Part shown: piece by piece, positions 13,455 to 25,410 of the stretch
Position numbering within the stretch: the stretch's first letter is position 1
How the letters are laid out: each line of letters starts with the position of its first letter
Source: Atkinsonella hypoxylon
Taxonomy: Eukaryota > Ascomycota > Sordariomycetes > Hypocreales > Clavicipitaceae
Length of the DNA stretch: 64,000 bases
Assembly: GCA_000729835.1 (NCBI GenBank)
Contig: JFHB01000131.1
Location: 20,382 to 84,381, forward strand
Reading direction: 5' to 3'
The notes under the pieces: generated by a model
Seen by the model: the letters and a program-made list of their open reading frames with translations, nothing else
Told to the model about the DNA's origin: nothing
Databases searched by the model: none
Made by a program: the position numbers and the translations under genes

Positions 13455-14877
13455 CAGCAATGCACACTATAACGCCCCGTCTGAGCAACCACATCAGGCC
13501 GACCTCGACAGGAGGTCGGCCACTCCCAACGCAGGAACATATCAGCCCAGTCGACAGGAGATTGCAGAATTCGCGAAACTCCCGGTTCCTGGCGCTGGTC
13601 CCAAAAACGCCAGCAGTCCCCGGGTGAGGGCTCCGCTGAGAAGTATTCACCGCATGGAATCCCCTGTTCAACAAGGACGTAGCTCGCCAAAACGTCAGCC
13701 TGTGGCAAGTCAAAGCCAAAGTAACGCAGCTCATCATAACATATTCTCTGGTTCGCAACTCGACGAAAACTTCATGAAATCTGGCCTCACAACACCCGCT
13801 AACGACTCGGAAGAGTTGGCTATTGTTCAGCCTCCTGAAAGTAAGATGGAAGAGCGCATTGAGCGTAACCAAGCTCAAGGCATGGTTCCTCTGGCTCCCC
13901 GCTATATGCCGTCTTCACATGTGGAGAAACATCATTTCTCTTTGGACCCGGACGGCAGGCTTTCAGTGGTGCCTGGCTTTCATCGTCACAATCCTTCTCA
14001 TATGAACGACGGTTTTTATAACAGCAATACGAACAATGATTATATCCGATATCAGCCCAAGCCTGTCAAGCAACTAAAATCTTACAACAATCTCCCAGCA
14101 CCCTTACAACAACAGCCACAAGCCAGACTCCCAATGCGAGGAGTACGTTTGAACCGCGGGCATTCCCCTTTGCCTAATATATCGGCAATCCAAGAGCAAG
14201 ATCATCCACAACGCAAATTCGCCGATCTCGACCAAGACAAGCGTAGAGAGCCAGTCTTGGAAATGATGAATGAGTCAATAGTTGTGCACGACTCGGAAGA
14301 TGAGTTTGACGCCTTTGGTGGCTACGGAGGTGGATTAACGTCGCCAAAAGTAAAGAAGCAGAACACGGGTCATGCCAAGTCTGCACTAGATGGCCTTGAA
14401 AAGCCAAACAGATTCAATCGGAAGCTGCAAGACAAGGATAAAAAGCGAAGACGCCATAGTTTGGATTATGACGACAAAATTCTCAGTTCTATGACGTTTC
14501 GAGACCTGCAAGAGGAGCCATTCGATGTGGTGTCACAACTCCCAGGTGTAATAAGTGGCCACGACTCTGCTGCGTCCAAATTGGCCACTAGACTGGAACA
14601 ATTCCAGCATCAGGAGGAGCGTGAGCAATATCATTTATTCAAAAACATGTCGATTGAAGAGTGGGAAGACGCAGGCGATTGGTTTGTGGACCAATTCGCA
14701 GATATTATGAAGCGCCTGCGACAAGCGCGACGCAACAAGCGCAACATGGTAGCAGAGTTCGAGACAGAAGCCTCTGAACGCGAAGAGGCTATCCGTTTAA
14801 GAACTGACGCGATTGACAAAAAATTGACGAGAATGAAACAAGACGGCCAGCGCGTCGTTGGTGACAAGCATCTCTGA
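13393..14877 (+). CDS. ECM11-like protein (meiotic synaptonemal complex family)
   Basis: A single exon of 494 codons. The first two thirds are polar and low in complexity. The C-terminal 120 residues carry the Ecm11 family signature: FRDLQEEPFD, then a helical stretch MSIEEWEDAGDWFVDQFADI followed by basic and acidic heptads that look like a coiled coil. In budding yeast Ecm11 is a SUMO-modified synaptonemal complex protein needed for meiotic recombination; a meiotic role here is inferred. The open frame extends upstream to a TTG at 13348, but the first ATG in frame is at 13393 and is chosen. Two overlapping upstream ATGs (13321 and 13335) precede it in other frames. It converges on the kinase gene with 312 bp between stops. 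Confidence 0.8.
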   Translation: MQPGLKEKNRGLQTFARGKSDSNAHYNAPSEQPHQADLDRRSATPNAGTYQPSRQEIAEFAKLPVPGAGPKNASSPRVRAPLRSIHRMESPVQQGRSSPKRQPVASQSQSNAAHHNIFSGSQLDENFMKSGLTTPANDSEELAIVQPPESKMEERIERNQAQGMVPLAPRYMPSSHVEKHHFSLDPDGRLSVVPGFHRHNPSHMNDGFYNSNTNNDYIRYQPKPVKQLKSYNNLPAPLQQQPQARLPMRGVRLNRGHSPLPNISAIQEQDHPQRKFADLDQDKRREPVLEMMNESIVVHDSEDEFDAFGGYGGGLTSPKVKKQNTGHAKSALDGLEKPNRFNRKLQDKDKKRRRHSLDYDDKILSSMTFRDLQEEPFDVVSQLPGVISGHDSAASKLATRLEQFQHQEEREQYHLFKNMSIEEWEDAGDWFVDQFADIMKRLRQARRNKRNMVAEFETEASEREEAIRLRTDAIDKKLTRMKQDGQRVVGDKHL

Positions 14878-15189
14878 GAGTAGGTTGTTGTCTATGTATA
14901 CGACTTAAACCGTTCATGTGCGAGAAGATTCATCTGTAGAAATTAGTTTGACGACTACCCACGAAGACTATTTACCAAGAAAAGATGGATCACGATACTA
15001 GGAATGTGGAGATTTGTTTTCTCGGAGTTTTGGGCGAGCCAAAAATGGTGTTCAACAGGTAGTGGTACTGATTGTGTTTGAAGGGTCTGACACCGAGATG
15101 CTATCTTGCTTTGCTTTTTTTTTTTTTTTTTTTAAAATACCCGATGCCATGTCATGCTCCGATACTAAAACAAAGAAATTGAAGAGTAT
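14878..15189. other. Short convergent 3' region with T-run
   Basis: The 312 bp between the ECM11-like and glycerate kinase-like stops contain a run of about 19 T near 15115-15134. No gene is seen. Confidence 0.6.
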
Positions 15190-16178
15190 TTAAATCGCCA
15201 CTACCTGCTTGACCTTTCTGTCTGGTCCGACAATCATTCGCAACTGACAACCTGGTTTGTCTTTGAAGATGCCTCTTCTTATGCCTTCGGTATACAGCTC
15301 ATAGGCAGGATAATACCCATCCACAAACCTGACGACTTGTTCCGGGGTCATCCCGGCCATAGGGGCACCCTTTGCCCTCCGCAGCGACTCCTCTTGCTCT
15401 TGCCTCCAGGCGTATACGTACTCTGCATCCTCCGAGTCAATATGTATAAAGGCGTCAAACAGATTTGTAATCTCATCATAACTTCGTAATTTCTCGTTGA
15501 TAAACAGCAAATGCTCCAAACGATGTTTATGCAAGGTTCGGCTCGGTGCCTTCCACTTGACCTCAATTTCCTCGTCACTAATGGGCCGGAATCCCACGGC
15601 CCATCCCTCAAAAATGACCGTTTGAATAGGCCCGTCTCCCGGCTCATTGACCGCTACCCATTGCTCTTCCGGTAACCTATCACCCTGTCCGGAGAACAAT
15701 GCTTTGTCGTAGCGAGGGATTTTTGTAGGCTGGCCATTTACAAGAGCCGTGAAGACGGATTTGAGCAGATCGACGTCATGTGTTCCTGCGACAGGTTAGC
15801 GACCACTTGTTGGAGAAGTCCCTGAGCGAATTCATGTGGAAGGTGAAATTGGATTGAATAAAAGGTGTGATCGGGTTTACCTGGCTCTCCGCGATGCTGA
15901 ACAAGGGCGTTCGTAGGGTTGGCCTCGGCCAGAGCCGTCTGGTCCTCATGTGTCAGGTAAAAATCGTCAAGGCTGAATACCAGTGTCTTGATGTTCTTGC
16001 TTGTTAGAGCCGTGGCGAGTTGTGTGACCAGCGTTGTCTTGCCTACCCCTTGCAGGCCGTTGAGGCCGATGATGAGTGGCCGGCTGGGGGAGTGAGGGGT
16101 GGCCCGATGGGCTTGTAGACGGTTGAGAATGAAGGATATGCATATGGGGGTTTTGTCGTCTGGGAAAGGGACGGACAT
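15190..16178 (-). CDS. D-glycerate 3-kinase-like P-loop kinase (Tda10/GLYK family)
   Basis: Exons 16178-15881 and 15785-15190 give about 297 aa. A Walker A motif GLQGVGKTT is at residues 41-49 and a Walker B-like LDDFYLTH at 70-77. The splice restores HRGEPGTHDVDLL, and IPRYDKALFSGQGDR follows. VIFEGWAVGF and the C-terminal FVDGYYPAYELY are typical of plant and fungal D-glycerate 3-kinase and yeast Tda10. These enzymes phosphorylate glycerate to 3-phosphoglycerate in plants; the yeast relative has an uncertain substrate, so the exact reaction is left open. The intron (15880-15786) has a CTAAC branch point shortly before the acceptor. A G-rich and T-rich run lies directly upstream of the start on the plus strand (16185-16223). 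Confidence 0.85.
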
Positions 16179-18143
16179 GATGCTGGGGGGGGGGGGCTAT
16201 GCTCTTTTTTTTTTTTTTTTTTTGTCAATGTGTCATGGTTTTGGTGCCTCGAGCTCTGTGGTGAGTGAATGGAAAGGGAGCATTGGTTTTACATGATCTG
16301 AGTCTGAGAAATGATGGTTGCAGAGCTCATGTGTTCAAGCAGTTGACGGTGAATAGAGACCAGTTAGACTTCCAACTCTTGAAACAGACCACGTCATGAT
16401 GTGAGCATAGCATATGACGGCTCTGATGGCCTGAGCATTGACTGAACGGTCTTGTGTGTCTGATTTCTGGTCCTTGGTGAGTGCGGTACATGAAAATAAA
16501 GAACTCATTGGCGACAGCCGAAGACAACACCACTCTCTGTTGTGTTCAAGTGGTATGGAACTGCTAATGTAATTCTGTATGCAGTCGGCTCATGCGCAGT
16601 CTTGAACCGTCCGTGTAGTCGAGAACGCGCCGACGAAGCACGGATTCTTCGCCGAGCAAGGAAAATGCATACACGGTTTTGAGAAGAAATCGAGTCGTAT
16701 ATTGGTTGAGACCCGCGAAAGCAAAACGGCCTTGTCGTGATCTGGTCAATAATTTCGTTTTCAGTCAGAAGTGCACAGCCTTGGGAAGTTGATATCACGT
16801 GCACTAGGGGCCAAGAGGTAAGGCAGCTTATCATTATTTTATGCTGTGGATTTTGCTTTACGTGTCCTTGCGGTTCATGATCTACAAGTCCGGCTCCAAA
16901 TGAGCAAATGACCCCTCTACATGTGATAGCACACCTGGATGGTGAGTCCTGTCCTGCAAGGGCCGAAATTGCCTGGAACTTGAGACATGGGTTTAATTAG
17001 GTCCGCACCTGTCTCAGACGGTCGCATCCGTCTGTTCACGGCGAGTCCGCCAGATACCAGATACTCAAGCTCAAATACGCGCGTACATACGACGCAGTTT
17101 CAGCACCAGGACAGAGGAATACAGTTAGTTGTACATGAAGCGAGCAGCATGAAAGTCGCGGCTTGGGATCATCCATTCTCCAGACTTTATCGTCTTTCTC
17201 AGCGAGCGTATCTGAGTCAATTTGCGAGGTGCATTGAACCCTGCAGCTGACCAGGGCTTATCCCGAAGCCTGGGCTCATTCAAGATCGAGGCCATGCAGG
17301 GGCAAGACGCGATCAGGGGACTCGGGGGACTGTGCTAATACTGATACGGCAACGACAGGCAATTGGCTATTATGTACATACTCCGTATTCTGTATTCTAT
17401 ACTTCGGTCTGCTGCGAACTACGATACTGGAGGCCGCGATCCGGTCCTGGCTGAGCTTTGGAGGGGGAAGCTTGAAGTTCTAGATTTGGATGTGGTTGAA
17501 TGTGAAGCCGTCCCTCGCGTCTCGGCCTCCTGGTAGGATGCGGCGCCTGCTTATTACTATGTATCGATTGTCAATTACTCATATTCGATGTCACCTTTTG
17601 CTCCTCTCGTTTCTCGATGATTGGATCTCCGCGTCGCAAGGTTTGGGTGTGCATGTAGCCTGAGAGGAAGAAGAATTCGGCCTTCCCGAGTCCTGATCGA
17701 TATCGAAACCAGGGTGGCGCCTTCCCACACAGGGCTCTTTCGCATACCCCTCCATTGGCTGCACGCAACACGTGCTGGGAGACGGCCAGTCTCTCTCAGT
17801 AACTTGGGCTCTCCTTTTTAAGTGACTGCCATCCTACAGCAACTCCCAACGGCATTGTTCGTCGGCAACGGCTAGTATAACGATCAAACTTTGGTTCTTG
17901 CCCAAGTGCAACGCTAAACTCCCACCTCGCCCTTCCTCAGGGACTACGAGCACGATTTTGGCAGTTGATGAGTGAAATTCTGAGCTGTCGGGAGCCCGAA
18001 CATTTCCCATGCTAATTCATCGACAATCGCATCGACGCCCGCATCATACGAGCACCTAACTTGCCTCCACTGCCAGCCATCCGCATTCGGCCTCCTTGTC
18101 CAATTCGAGATCACTTGAGGATCTTCACGAAGCCTTGGCGACG
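16179..18143. other. Divergent intergenic region, kinase / zinc transporter
   Basis: About 1.97 kb with no supported gene. It has one TACGGAGTA-type site (17379-17387). A CTAAC followed by a CAG (about 18056-18076) just before the zinc transporter looks like the end of an intron, so that gene may have a spliced leader. Confidence 0.5.
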
Positions 18144-19838
18144 ATGGATTCACCCTATGCTCTGCCGTCTTCTGCGCTCCCTCACGCTCACCATCAGCAT
18201 ATGCATTCTCAATCATCATTGAATGCCTGGCGAACGTCAATGTCGAACGGATCGCTTCCCCCGTCCATGGAAGATGGCGAGAACGAGCACGACCGCCCTC
18301 ATGCGCATTCTCGACATAACTCCCACGCTAGACAAGTATCTCATCTCTCTAATACTTGTGCTACTTTGCACAGAGAAAAGCTCCTCCCACCATCTTTAGA
18401 CTCTCTGGATGGATGGACGGAAAAGACAACGGCCGACGGCAAGAGCATTATCACACCCAGCTCCGAGGCCATATCAACTCCTTATTCGCCTCCGATCAAG
18501 AGCAGCCACCACCACAACGACAGTCATGGTCACAAGCAAAGACACAGCCATACTCATAGTCATGACCACGATCATCATCACGATCATGCACACGCTCCTC
18601 ATGTTCACCCGGCAAACGAGAACAAGGCACCGAGATCATTATTCACAAGGATACTTCTCAAGTACACACTGGGGTATCCTATCCTTCATGCGATATTGTT
18701 AGAAAAGGATTCCAGAAGAATCTTTTACTTTATGACGTAAGTATGTTTTTGTTGGTCCATCATGCTCTATCAGCTAACGAAATTCATCCAGCCTCAACTT
18801 TTGTTTTATGGCTGTGCAAGCATTTTATGGCTACGTGACCGATTCATTAGGCCTCCTCAGCGATAGCATACACATGTTCTTCGACTGCATTGCTCTTTTA
18901 GTGGGATTGCTAGCCGCGGTCATGAGCAAATGGCCTCCCAGCCAAAAATTTCCCTATGGATTTGGCAAAATTGAGACGCTGTCGGGATTTGCCAATGGTG
19001 TCCTGTTGATGTAAGCTCTCCTGCCATTCTCGCGCGTTTACGAGTAATTTCGGAGCAACTGACAGCGCATGATAGGCTGTTGAGCGTTGAGATTGCTTTT
19101 GAGGCCTTTGAGCGATTGTGGGAGGGCACCAAGACCAAGCGACTTGGCGAGCTCTTCGTTGTAAGCAGCCTAGGGCTTGTTGTCAACTTGGTCGGTATGA
19201 TGGCATTCGGCCACCATCACCATGGTCATAGCCATAGTCATGGCCATGACCACAAACATGACCATTCCCATACCTGCGGAGGCCATAGCCACGGCCATGG
19301 ACATGGCCACGTACATAACAACGAAAACATGCATGGTATCTACCTGCACATCTTGGCGGATACTCTGGGGAGCGTGTCCGTGATTGTGTCAACGGCGCTG
19401 ACCAGTGTCTGGGGTTGGTCTGGGTGGGATCCACTGGCGTCGTGCTTCATTGCCGTCCTGATCTTCTTGTCTTCCCAGCCGCTCGTCATCGCCTCGGCCA
19501 AGCGCCTTCTTTTAAGCGTTCCAGAAGTGACAGAGTACAGTCTACGGAATACGCTTGGCGGGATCTTACAGCAACGTGGTGTAGTAAATTACTGTGTACC
19601 CAAGTTCTGGTTAGACGATCGTACGGGGATCGAGGACGGCGAGAAACTGGTTGGAGTCGTGCACATTGTTGTAGCTCGAGGGGTAGCCATGGATGAGACT
19701 CGCGACCGAGTCCGGGATTATCTACTCAGCCAAGGTGTTGAGGCGGTGGTTCAGGCAGAACGGGAAGGGGATTACGGGTGCTGGTGCAACCGAGGTCGTC
19801 ACACAACGGCAACGTCGTCCACTCCGAAGATGCTCTAG
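18144..19838 (+). CDS. MSC2/ZnT-type cation diffusion facilitator (zinc transporter)
   Basis: Exons 18144-18736, 18792-19010 and 19076-19838 join to about 524 aa. Both zinc-type HxxxD sites are present: HMFFD in the second membrane helix (after SLGLLSDSI) and HILAD in the fifth. Two His-rich regions occur, one in the N-terminal cytosolic part (about residues 120-155) and one in the loop before HGIYLHILAD. The start MDSPYALPSS is the first ATG in frame; an upstream in-frame stop at 18057 limits other choices unless an upstream exon exists. Family members move zinc into the secretory pathway (yeast Msc2 in the ER with Zrg17). At 524 aa it is shorter than yeast Msc2, which carries extra N-terminal membrane helices. 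Orthology to Msc2 rather than another ZnT5/7-like type is therefore likely but not certain. Confidence 0.88.
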
Positions 19839-20604
19839 AAGAGGTATCCGCGGCGACCATTACTGGATGACTTACCGCGACCCGACATATTTGATATCAA
19901 GTCTCCCAGCGTCCCCTTGATCAAGATGGCGGAGCGATCCTTAGTCGCCATGATTGGAAGTGCTTAACGCCGTGATTTCGCATTCGAAGCTATATTCTTC
20001 CTTTCTTTTATTACCCTTATGTAGCATCTCCTTGGCTTGGGTGCCGCACATGGATGTACATTGGAATACGCAAAAAAAGCTGCGGGGACGATTGGGCATA
20101 CCCGAAGCCAACATGGTAGGAGTCGAGGCGTTGGATGTAACAATACATGTATTTTTTTGGTTTCCTGATGTAATCGTAGATGGATTATTTGCGTTGGAAA
20201 TCCAATATTGCGCTGCACCTTCTAGGCATATGCTCTACAGACATCTCGTTTGAGACTACGACCTCTTTCATGGAGATGGAGGGTCTACTAGTACGCTGAT
20301 GCCAGCCATCCATCGAGTCATAGGCGCAGGAAGCGTGGGAATAAAGCTGCTGTTGAAGCTGCTGTTGGCGCAATACGATCCTTGTTCTGCGTACAGGCTG
20401 CTTAGGCCATTATTACTCACCGCCCGCACCGAGCCCGGCAAACGGGGTGAACAGCCCGTCTGCGCAACCTCACCTTACCCACGACCTCATTCCATTCACA
20501 CGCAAATCCCCACTAACTTTGTCTTGATTTTTTTTTTTTCTTTTTTCTTTTTTTTCCCCTCATCTCTACCCCTTACTTTCTCCTCCACATATCGTCCGCC
20601 TAGC
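19839..20604. other. Intergenic region upstream of the carnitine carrier
   Basis: 766 bp holding the carrier promoter and leader. A pyrimidine-rich tract at 20527-20575 lies directly before the start codon. An open frame runs into the carrier from 20299, but its translation is low in complexity and unlike the family, so it is not used as the start. Confidence 0.6.
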
Positions 20605-21012
20605 ATGCCCGCCTCTTCCACAAAGGAGGCTGTCAACCAGCAGCTCGACAGACTGCCCGCGGCCGCGGCCGACACGATCCCGCGCCTCCCCGAGACGAAG
20701 AAGGACGTGCAAGAGACCAAGGAGGAGACCAAGGCGGTCGCTAGGTCGGGCCTGCTGTCGCAGCTGCGCGCCCTGGCAGCGGGTGGATTCGGAGGCATTT
20801 GCGCCGTCGTCGTCGGCCACCCCTTTGACCTGGTCAAGGTGCGCCTGCAGACTGCTGAGCGGGGGGTGTACTCTTCTGCCGTTGATGTCGTGCGCAAGAG
20901 CGTGGCCAGGGATGGACTGACGAAGGGGTTGTACGCTGGAGTCAGTGCGCCGCTGGTCGGCGTGACGCCAATGTGTAAGTCTTTGCATGCTTGGCCTGGT
21001 CCTGGTTGTAGT

Positions 21013-21048
<36 letters not shown>

Positions 21049-21819
21049 CCCTTTCCCGTAGACTGCGTTTCGCGCAACTGGGGGAATTTTCGACATTCTT
21101 TCTTCCTGCATCACAAGGAGACAAGTTAGCTTACTTTTCCTCGTCTAGTCGCCGTCTCCTTCTGGGGCTACGACCTCGGCAAACAGATCGTCGCCGCCAC
21201 CTCGACCGTCAGCCCCGAAGGCCTCTCCATCGCGCAAATCTCCACCGCCGGCTTCCTCTCCGCTATCCCCATGACCGCCATCACCGCGCCCTTTGAGCAC
21301 GTAAAGGTCATTCTGCAGGTCCAGGGCCAGAAGCAGCTTGCCCCCGGCCAGAAGCCCAAGTACAGCGGCGGCCTCGACGTCGTCCGCCAGCTGTACGCCG
21401 AGGGCGGGCTCCGCAGCGTCTTCCGCGGCAGCGCCGCCACCCTCGCTCGCGACGGCCCCGGCTCGGCCGCCTACTTCGCCGCCTACGAATACATCAAGCG
21501 CGCTCTCAGCCCCAAGGATCCCGCGACCGGCAGGCCGACGGGTGAGCTGAGCCTGTCGGCCGTGACCTGCGCTGGCGCTGCTGCCGGCGTGGCTATGTGG
21601 ATCCCCGTCTTCCCCGTCGACACCGTCAAGTCGCGTCTGCAGACGGCCGAGGGCAACGTCACGCTCGGTGGTGTTATTCGTGATCTGTACGGGAAGGGTG
21701 GCTACCGGGCTTTCTTCCCTGGCTTTGGTCCGGCTCTTGCTCGTGCTGTTCCTGCTAACGCGGCTACCTTTCTTGGTGTCGAGCTGGCGCACCAGGCGAT
21801 GAACAAGATGTTTGGTTGA
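20605..21819 (+). CDS. acuH: Mitochondrial carnitine/acylcarnitine carrier
   Basis: Exons 20605-20974 and 21149-21819 give about 346 aa. Three mitochondrial carrier repeats each hold a Px[DE]xx[KR] signature: HPFDLVKVRLQ, APFEHVKVILQ and FPVDTVKSRLQ. The splice restores VTPMFAVSFWGYD. The similarity is to the carnitine carrier (AcuH in Aspergillus, Crc1 in yeast). This carrier exchanges acylcarnitine or acetylcarnitine for carnitine across the inner mitochondrial membrane. It lets acetyl units from peroxisomal beta-oxidation enter mitochondria, which fits functionally with the fox2 gene 16 kb away, although they are not a cluster. The first about 45 residues precede the carrier fold. Exon 2 is very GC-rich with strong C preference at third positions. 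The intron holds a T33 tract. Confidence 0.92.
21016..21048. repeat. T33 homopolymer inside the carnitine carrier intron
   Basis: An uninterrupted run of 33 T lies within the 174-bp intron (20975-21148). Confidence 0.9.
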
Positions 21820-22542
21820 GCTTGGCGACGGGTCATGTGGCATTAGGTGTGTGAACCTACGACGCGGGACGGCGCATAGGAAAGGGGAACTGTGGGATGC
21901 GGCAGGTAGTCTCTGTACCGTATAGAGGGTCGAAAGCAGGCAGAAGCAGGCAAGAATTGCATCTTGTGCCGCACGACATGCTATTTCAGGGACGGCCTTG
22001 TGTAATTCCAATAGTGGAAGGCATCCTAATGTGAAGACGAAGATACCCGCTGTATGAGTGGCTCATTGATCTTGGGTATAGACCAGAGGGAACTATAGAT
22101 GTCCTTGATTCATAAGTAATACGAGCACTAATACCTAAGACATGGAGTAGAACAACCGATACAAGGGATAAAGAGCCTTACATTCACCAAGACACAAGAA
22201 TTTCTGCTCAAGCACGTGACCCTGATCAGATACCAACCAAGTCGAGATGTTCTCAACTTCTAATCCTCCATTGCAATCAGATTAAACCAAGCCAGTCGGA
22301 CATCTCACGCCGAGCTGGCCCAACATAAGAAAACTTTTTTGTTCCAATAAGATTTCCTAGTTCGCCTGCGCCATGCCAAAGAAAGACGAAAACAAGTAAC
22401 ATCAGGTTCTTTCAAAGTAAATCTCTTGCTCATCCCGTTCGGAACTATTATGCATGACTAACCCCGTCCGTGCCTTGCAGAATTCAACGTTGGGGATGTG
22501 AAAATGGAGTGGAGGGGTGTAGATAAATAATGGTGCGCGTGT
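21820..22542. other. Convergent 3' intergenic region
   Basis: 723 bp between the carnitine carrier and the histidine-phosphatase-like gene. No coding frame or repeat of note is seen. Confidence 0.6.
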
Positions 22543-24636
22543 TTAAGCACGCTCATTCATGCTCCATCGTCGCTTCGTGTGGCTCATATCGCGGAATCGT
22601 TCTGCTTCATCCAAGGGAGGCGGTATGCCCCAGAGACCGCCTATTCCGGCACCCAACTGAGGGGCCCTCATTTCATCAACAGGCTTGTCAGGCCCTAAAC
22701 CTATCTGCATCTTGATCGGACCAGCGAATGCAGGCTGCGTAGAGGCAGCTTGATCGCCAGAGATGCCTGACGGCAAGAAATCGGGAGATTTGGACGCATC
22801 ATCTGAGACGGGAGACATAGGCTCCACGGGGGGATTAGGCGGCTCTTTCGCCTCAACCGGCGATCCTATATTAAATCTCTTCTGGTCAAAATCCGGCAGC
22901 ATGGAGCCAAAGTCGTCGGTGTTGTCACTGCCGTCGTCCATGAGGCGCAAGGACGAAGGACCCGGTGACCACAGTCCTAATGTTGCCGTCGGGGCAGGGA
23001 GCGGATTGACTGGATTCGAAGCACTAGATCCATTTCCCAATCCAACAGATGCGGCAGCAGAACCTCCCGGCAAGCACGCTCCGTGTGATGCCGACTCTCG
23101 ACATATGACGGGTGGAAGCGCCGCGCTGGCTGAGGTGCTGCGGCTTCCGGTGAAGGAGAGGAAGTTCGAGTACGTGAATGGATTCACGACAGGTCTACCC
23201 ATGGTAGAAGTACGCCCTCTAAGGCCAGAGCTCGGGTTCCAAATGTTCGCCGTAGATGTTGACCTTGCGGAACTAGGCGCCGTCGTCGTACTTGACCGTC
23301 GTAGATGCTCCGTGCTGGCAGAGAGGCGAATATCATACATCTTATCTATTGGCACCATGGCCTTCTTCGAAGGATCAGAAGGGGCTGGCGTCGCCGCAAG
23401 CAGTGCGTTATAGTCCAAATTCTGCTTCCGCGAGGCCATGGTGATTGAAGCAATGCCAATGTCCATCAAGACGGGTTGATGGGTAATTGCGCCTATTAGT
23501 GCATTACAGCCGGCGCCGTGGGAGACAATAACGACCACCGTCTCGATGTCTTCATTGTCTGCTTCTTGTTTGGCGCCGTCGCCTTTGGTGGTCTTTGGAA
23601 CAATGTCGGCAGGAGAGTCGGTCAACGCATACCAGTTGATCAGCCTCCTCACACCGCCTCGGAATCGTTTGTGCATCGAAGCCCACTCTTCGCCAAACTT
23701 GCCACCATCGCCAAAATCGAGGGGTGCGCGCATCGAGTCCCATTGGTAATCAACCGCCACGGAAGAGTCTCGCGCATGAGCAACGAAGCCCTCCGGTATG
23801 CTCCCAGAGCTGGAGACGGCATATGTCGGTCTCGGCGCCTTGTAACCATTCTTCACTTCGGCTTGTTTAGGTAAGCCTGGACCCAGGGTCGACACATTGA
23901 TCGATGCTTCACTGTCTGTTGAGGGCGATCGTGGCACATGGGCAGGGCTGATGGTAGGTGACTGCCATAGCGAGCTGGACGAAGGTTGTGATGGCTCTTG
24001 TTCGGGGAGGTCGGTATAGATGCTGCAAGCTTCCCGTCTAAGAAGCTCTGCCTTGGCGCTACCCAGCATCAGGGCCGGACCGGGAGGAGGGGTGATCATC
24101 TCGAAATACTCTGGTGACAGCCATTCTCCCAGGAAAGAGTCGAGTCGTAGAAGTGTCGATTTGAACTGGAATTGAGGTTCGCTCTGCGGCGTTGCTCGAG
24201 GCACAATGAGGTCTTCGGGGTTGTAGGTAGAATGGGGAAACGTCTGGGCCAGCCCAGAGCTGATGCCTATTGACGTTTGCACGCACCGAAGGAAGGGCGA
24301 GCTGTGAATGACAATCTTGTACCGCTTGCGCTTTCCCGAAGCGTTGAAATTGAAATTGCGCGGACTCTCATCGTCGGCTTTGGCTTGCTGAAGGATGCTG
24401 GCAATCTGGTTGCCGACTTGTCGCGCCTGCAGAAAACCGCCGTATGTGAGAGGAGGGTCGTAGGGTGTCGGAGAAGTCAAATGCCATGACTTGTCGGCGG
24501 CATCTAATCGGCTCCCGTGTCTGCAGATTGACATGTGTTAACTGCGCCCATGTCCTTTTCCTTTTGGTCGTGCGGGCAAGGAGCAGGCATGGACTTACCT
24601 GACAACGAACAAATATGCTGGAGGAGAATTACTCAT
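22543..24636 (-). CDS. Large histidine-phosphatase (phosphoglycerate mutase-like) protein
   Basis: Exons 24636-24599 and 24520-22543 join to about 671 aa. The 13-codon first exon splices to restore LFVVRHGSRLDAADKSWHL, the RHG catalytic motif of the histidine phosphatase superfamily. A second catalytic histidine is in VVIVSHGAGCNALIGA, and GEWLSPEYFE lies between them. The catalytic fold seems spread over the first about 380 residues with a Ser/Pro-rich insertion. The remaining about 290 residues are low in complexity, with a basic end (KRRWSMNER). The fold includes mutases and phosphatases; with only the fold visible, no substrate can be named. Its start is 2.45 kb from the divergent pyrimidine gene. 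Confidence 0.82.
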
Positions 24637-25348
24637 CCTGACGGGAACGGCTGTAGGCATGATCTGAAGGCCGGTGCACTTATTTTCCCCGAATCTATGG
24701 CAAGACTCCGGAAGTGTTTGCACTTCAAGGGGGCAGGGGGGTGCAGCACTCTTTTTTCCTCGTTCACTCTTAACGAAATCTTTTTTTCCTTGTTTCCTCT
24801 TAGCGAGCCAGCCCAGTCGTGGGCAATGCTGTAAAGCTGTAAATTTTGGCCAGGTTGCGGGCGACTGCCTTCAAGAAGCAACAAGCAACAAGCAACAAAG
24901 GGCTGGACAGCAGGACGGTGTATTATTATATGAAACCTGCCAGGTCTTTGTTCTTGACGGAAGCCAGCATGAATTGCGGTGCGCTTTGTATGCGCACTTG
25001 TCTCACAGCTTGCGAATTGCTGCGGTTGAGGCGTACACAGGACACCAGTCAGGTGACGTGGACGTGAATAATGACTCTGGCTGCTGTCACTGCCGTCTTG
25101 GTCGCGGCTAAATAATAGTTAGTGGTGGCAAGATGCACGCTTGATGCACGCTTGATGCAGACAAACCAGTCATAGAGCAGACTAGCAAGACAGGCTGCAG
25201 GCTGCAGGCTGCTGGTGGGTTGGAATTGTGACCAGGCAGAATGTCACGAATGTTGCATTCTCGAGAGAGTAACTTGTGGAGGTGGCGCCGAGAATGTCAC
25301 GCAGAGCTCAAAGCTTGGCAGGCAGGCGAATTCCCGCAGCAGGCGCAG

Positions 25349-25410
25349 GTTGGAGAGGGAGAGGCAGAGAGGCAGAGAGGCAGAGGAAGAGGAAGAGGAA
25401 GAGGAAGAGG
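25349..25410. repeat. Purine-rich microsatellite (GGCAGA / GGAAGA)
   Basis: Successive GGCAGAGA units pass into GGAAGA units, almost all purine on the plus strand. Confidence 0.8.

Noticed and set aside
18336..18373. Possible 38-bp intron in exon 1 of the zinc transporter (GTATCT to CACAG with CTAAT)
   Set aside because: Its removal would shift the frame and destroy the downstream His-rich and membrane segments, which are in frame without it.
20299..20604. Open frame extending the carnitine carrier upstream by 102 codons
   Set aside because: The extension is encoded by a polypyrimidine leader and gives a Phe/Ser run unlike any carrier. The ATG at 20605 fits the family.
22763..23413. 216-codon plus-strand frame
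   Set aside because: It is the antisense shadow of the histidine-phosphatase-like gene, whose catalytic motifs are on the other strand.
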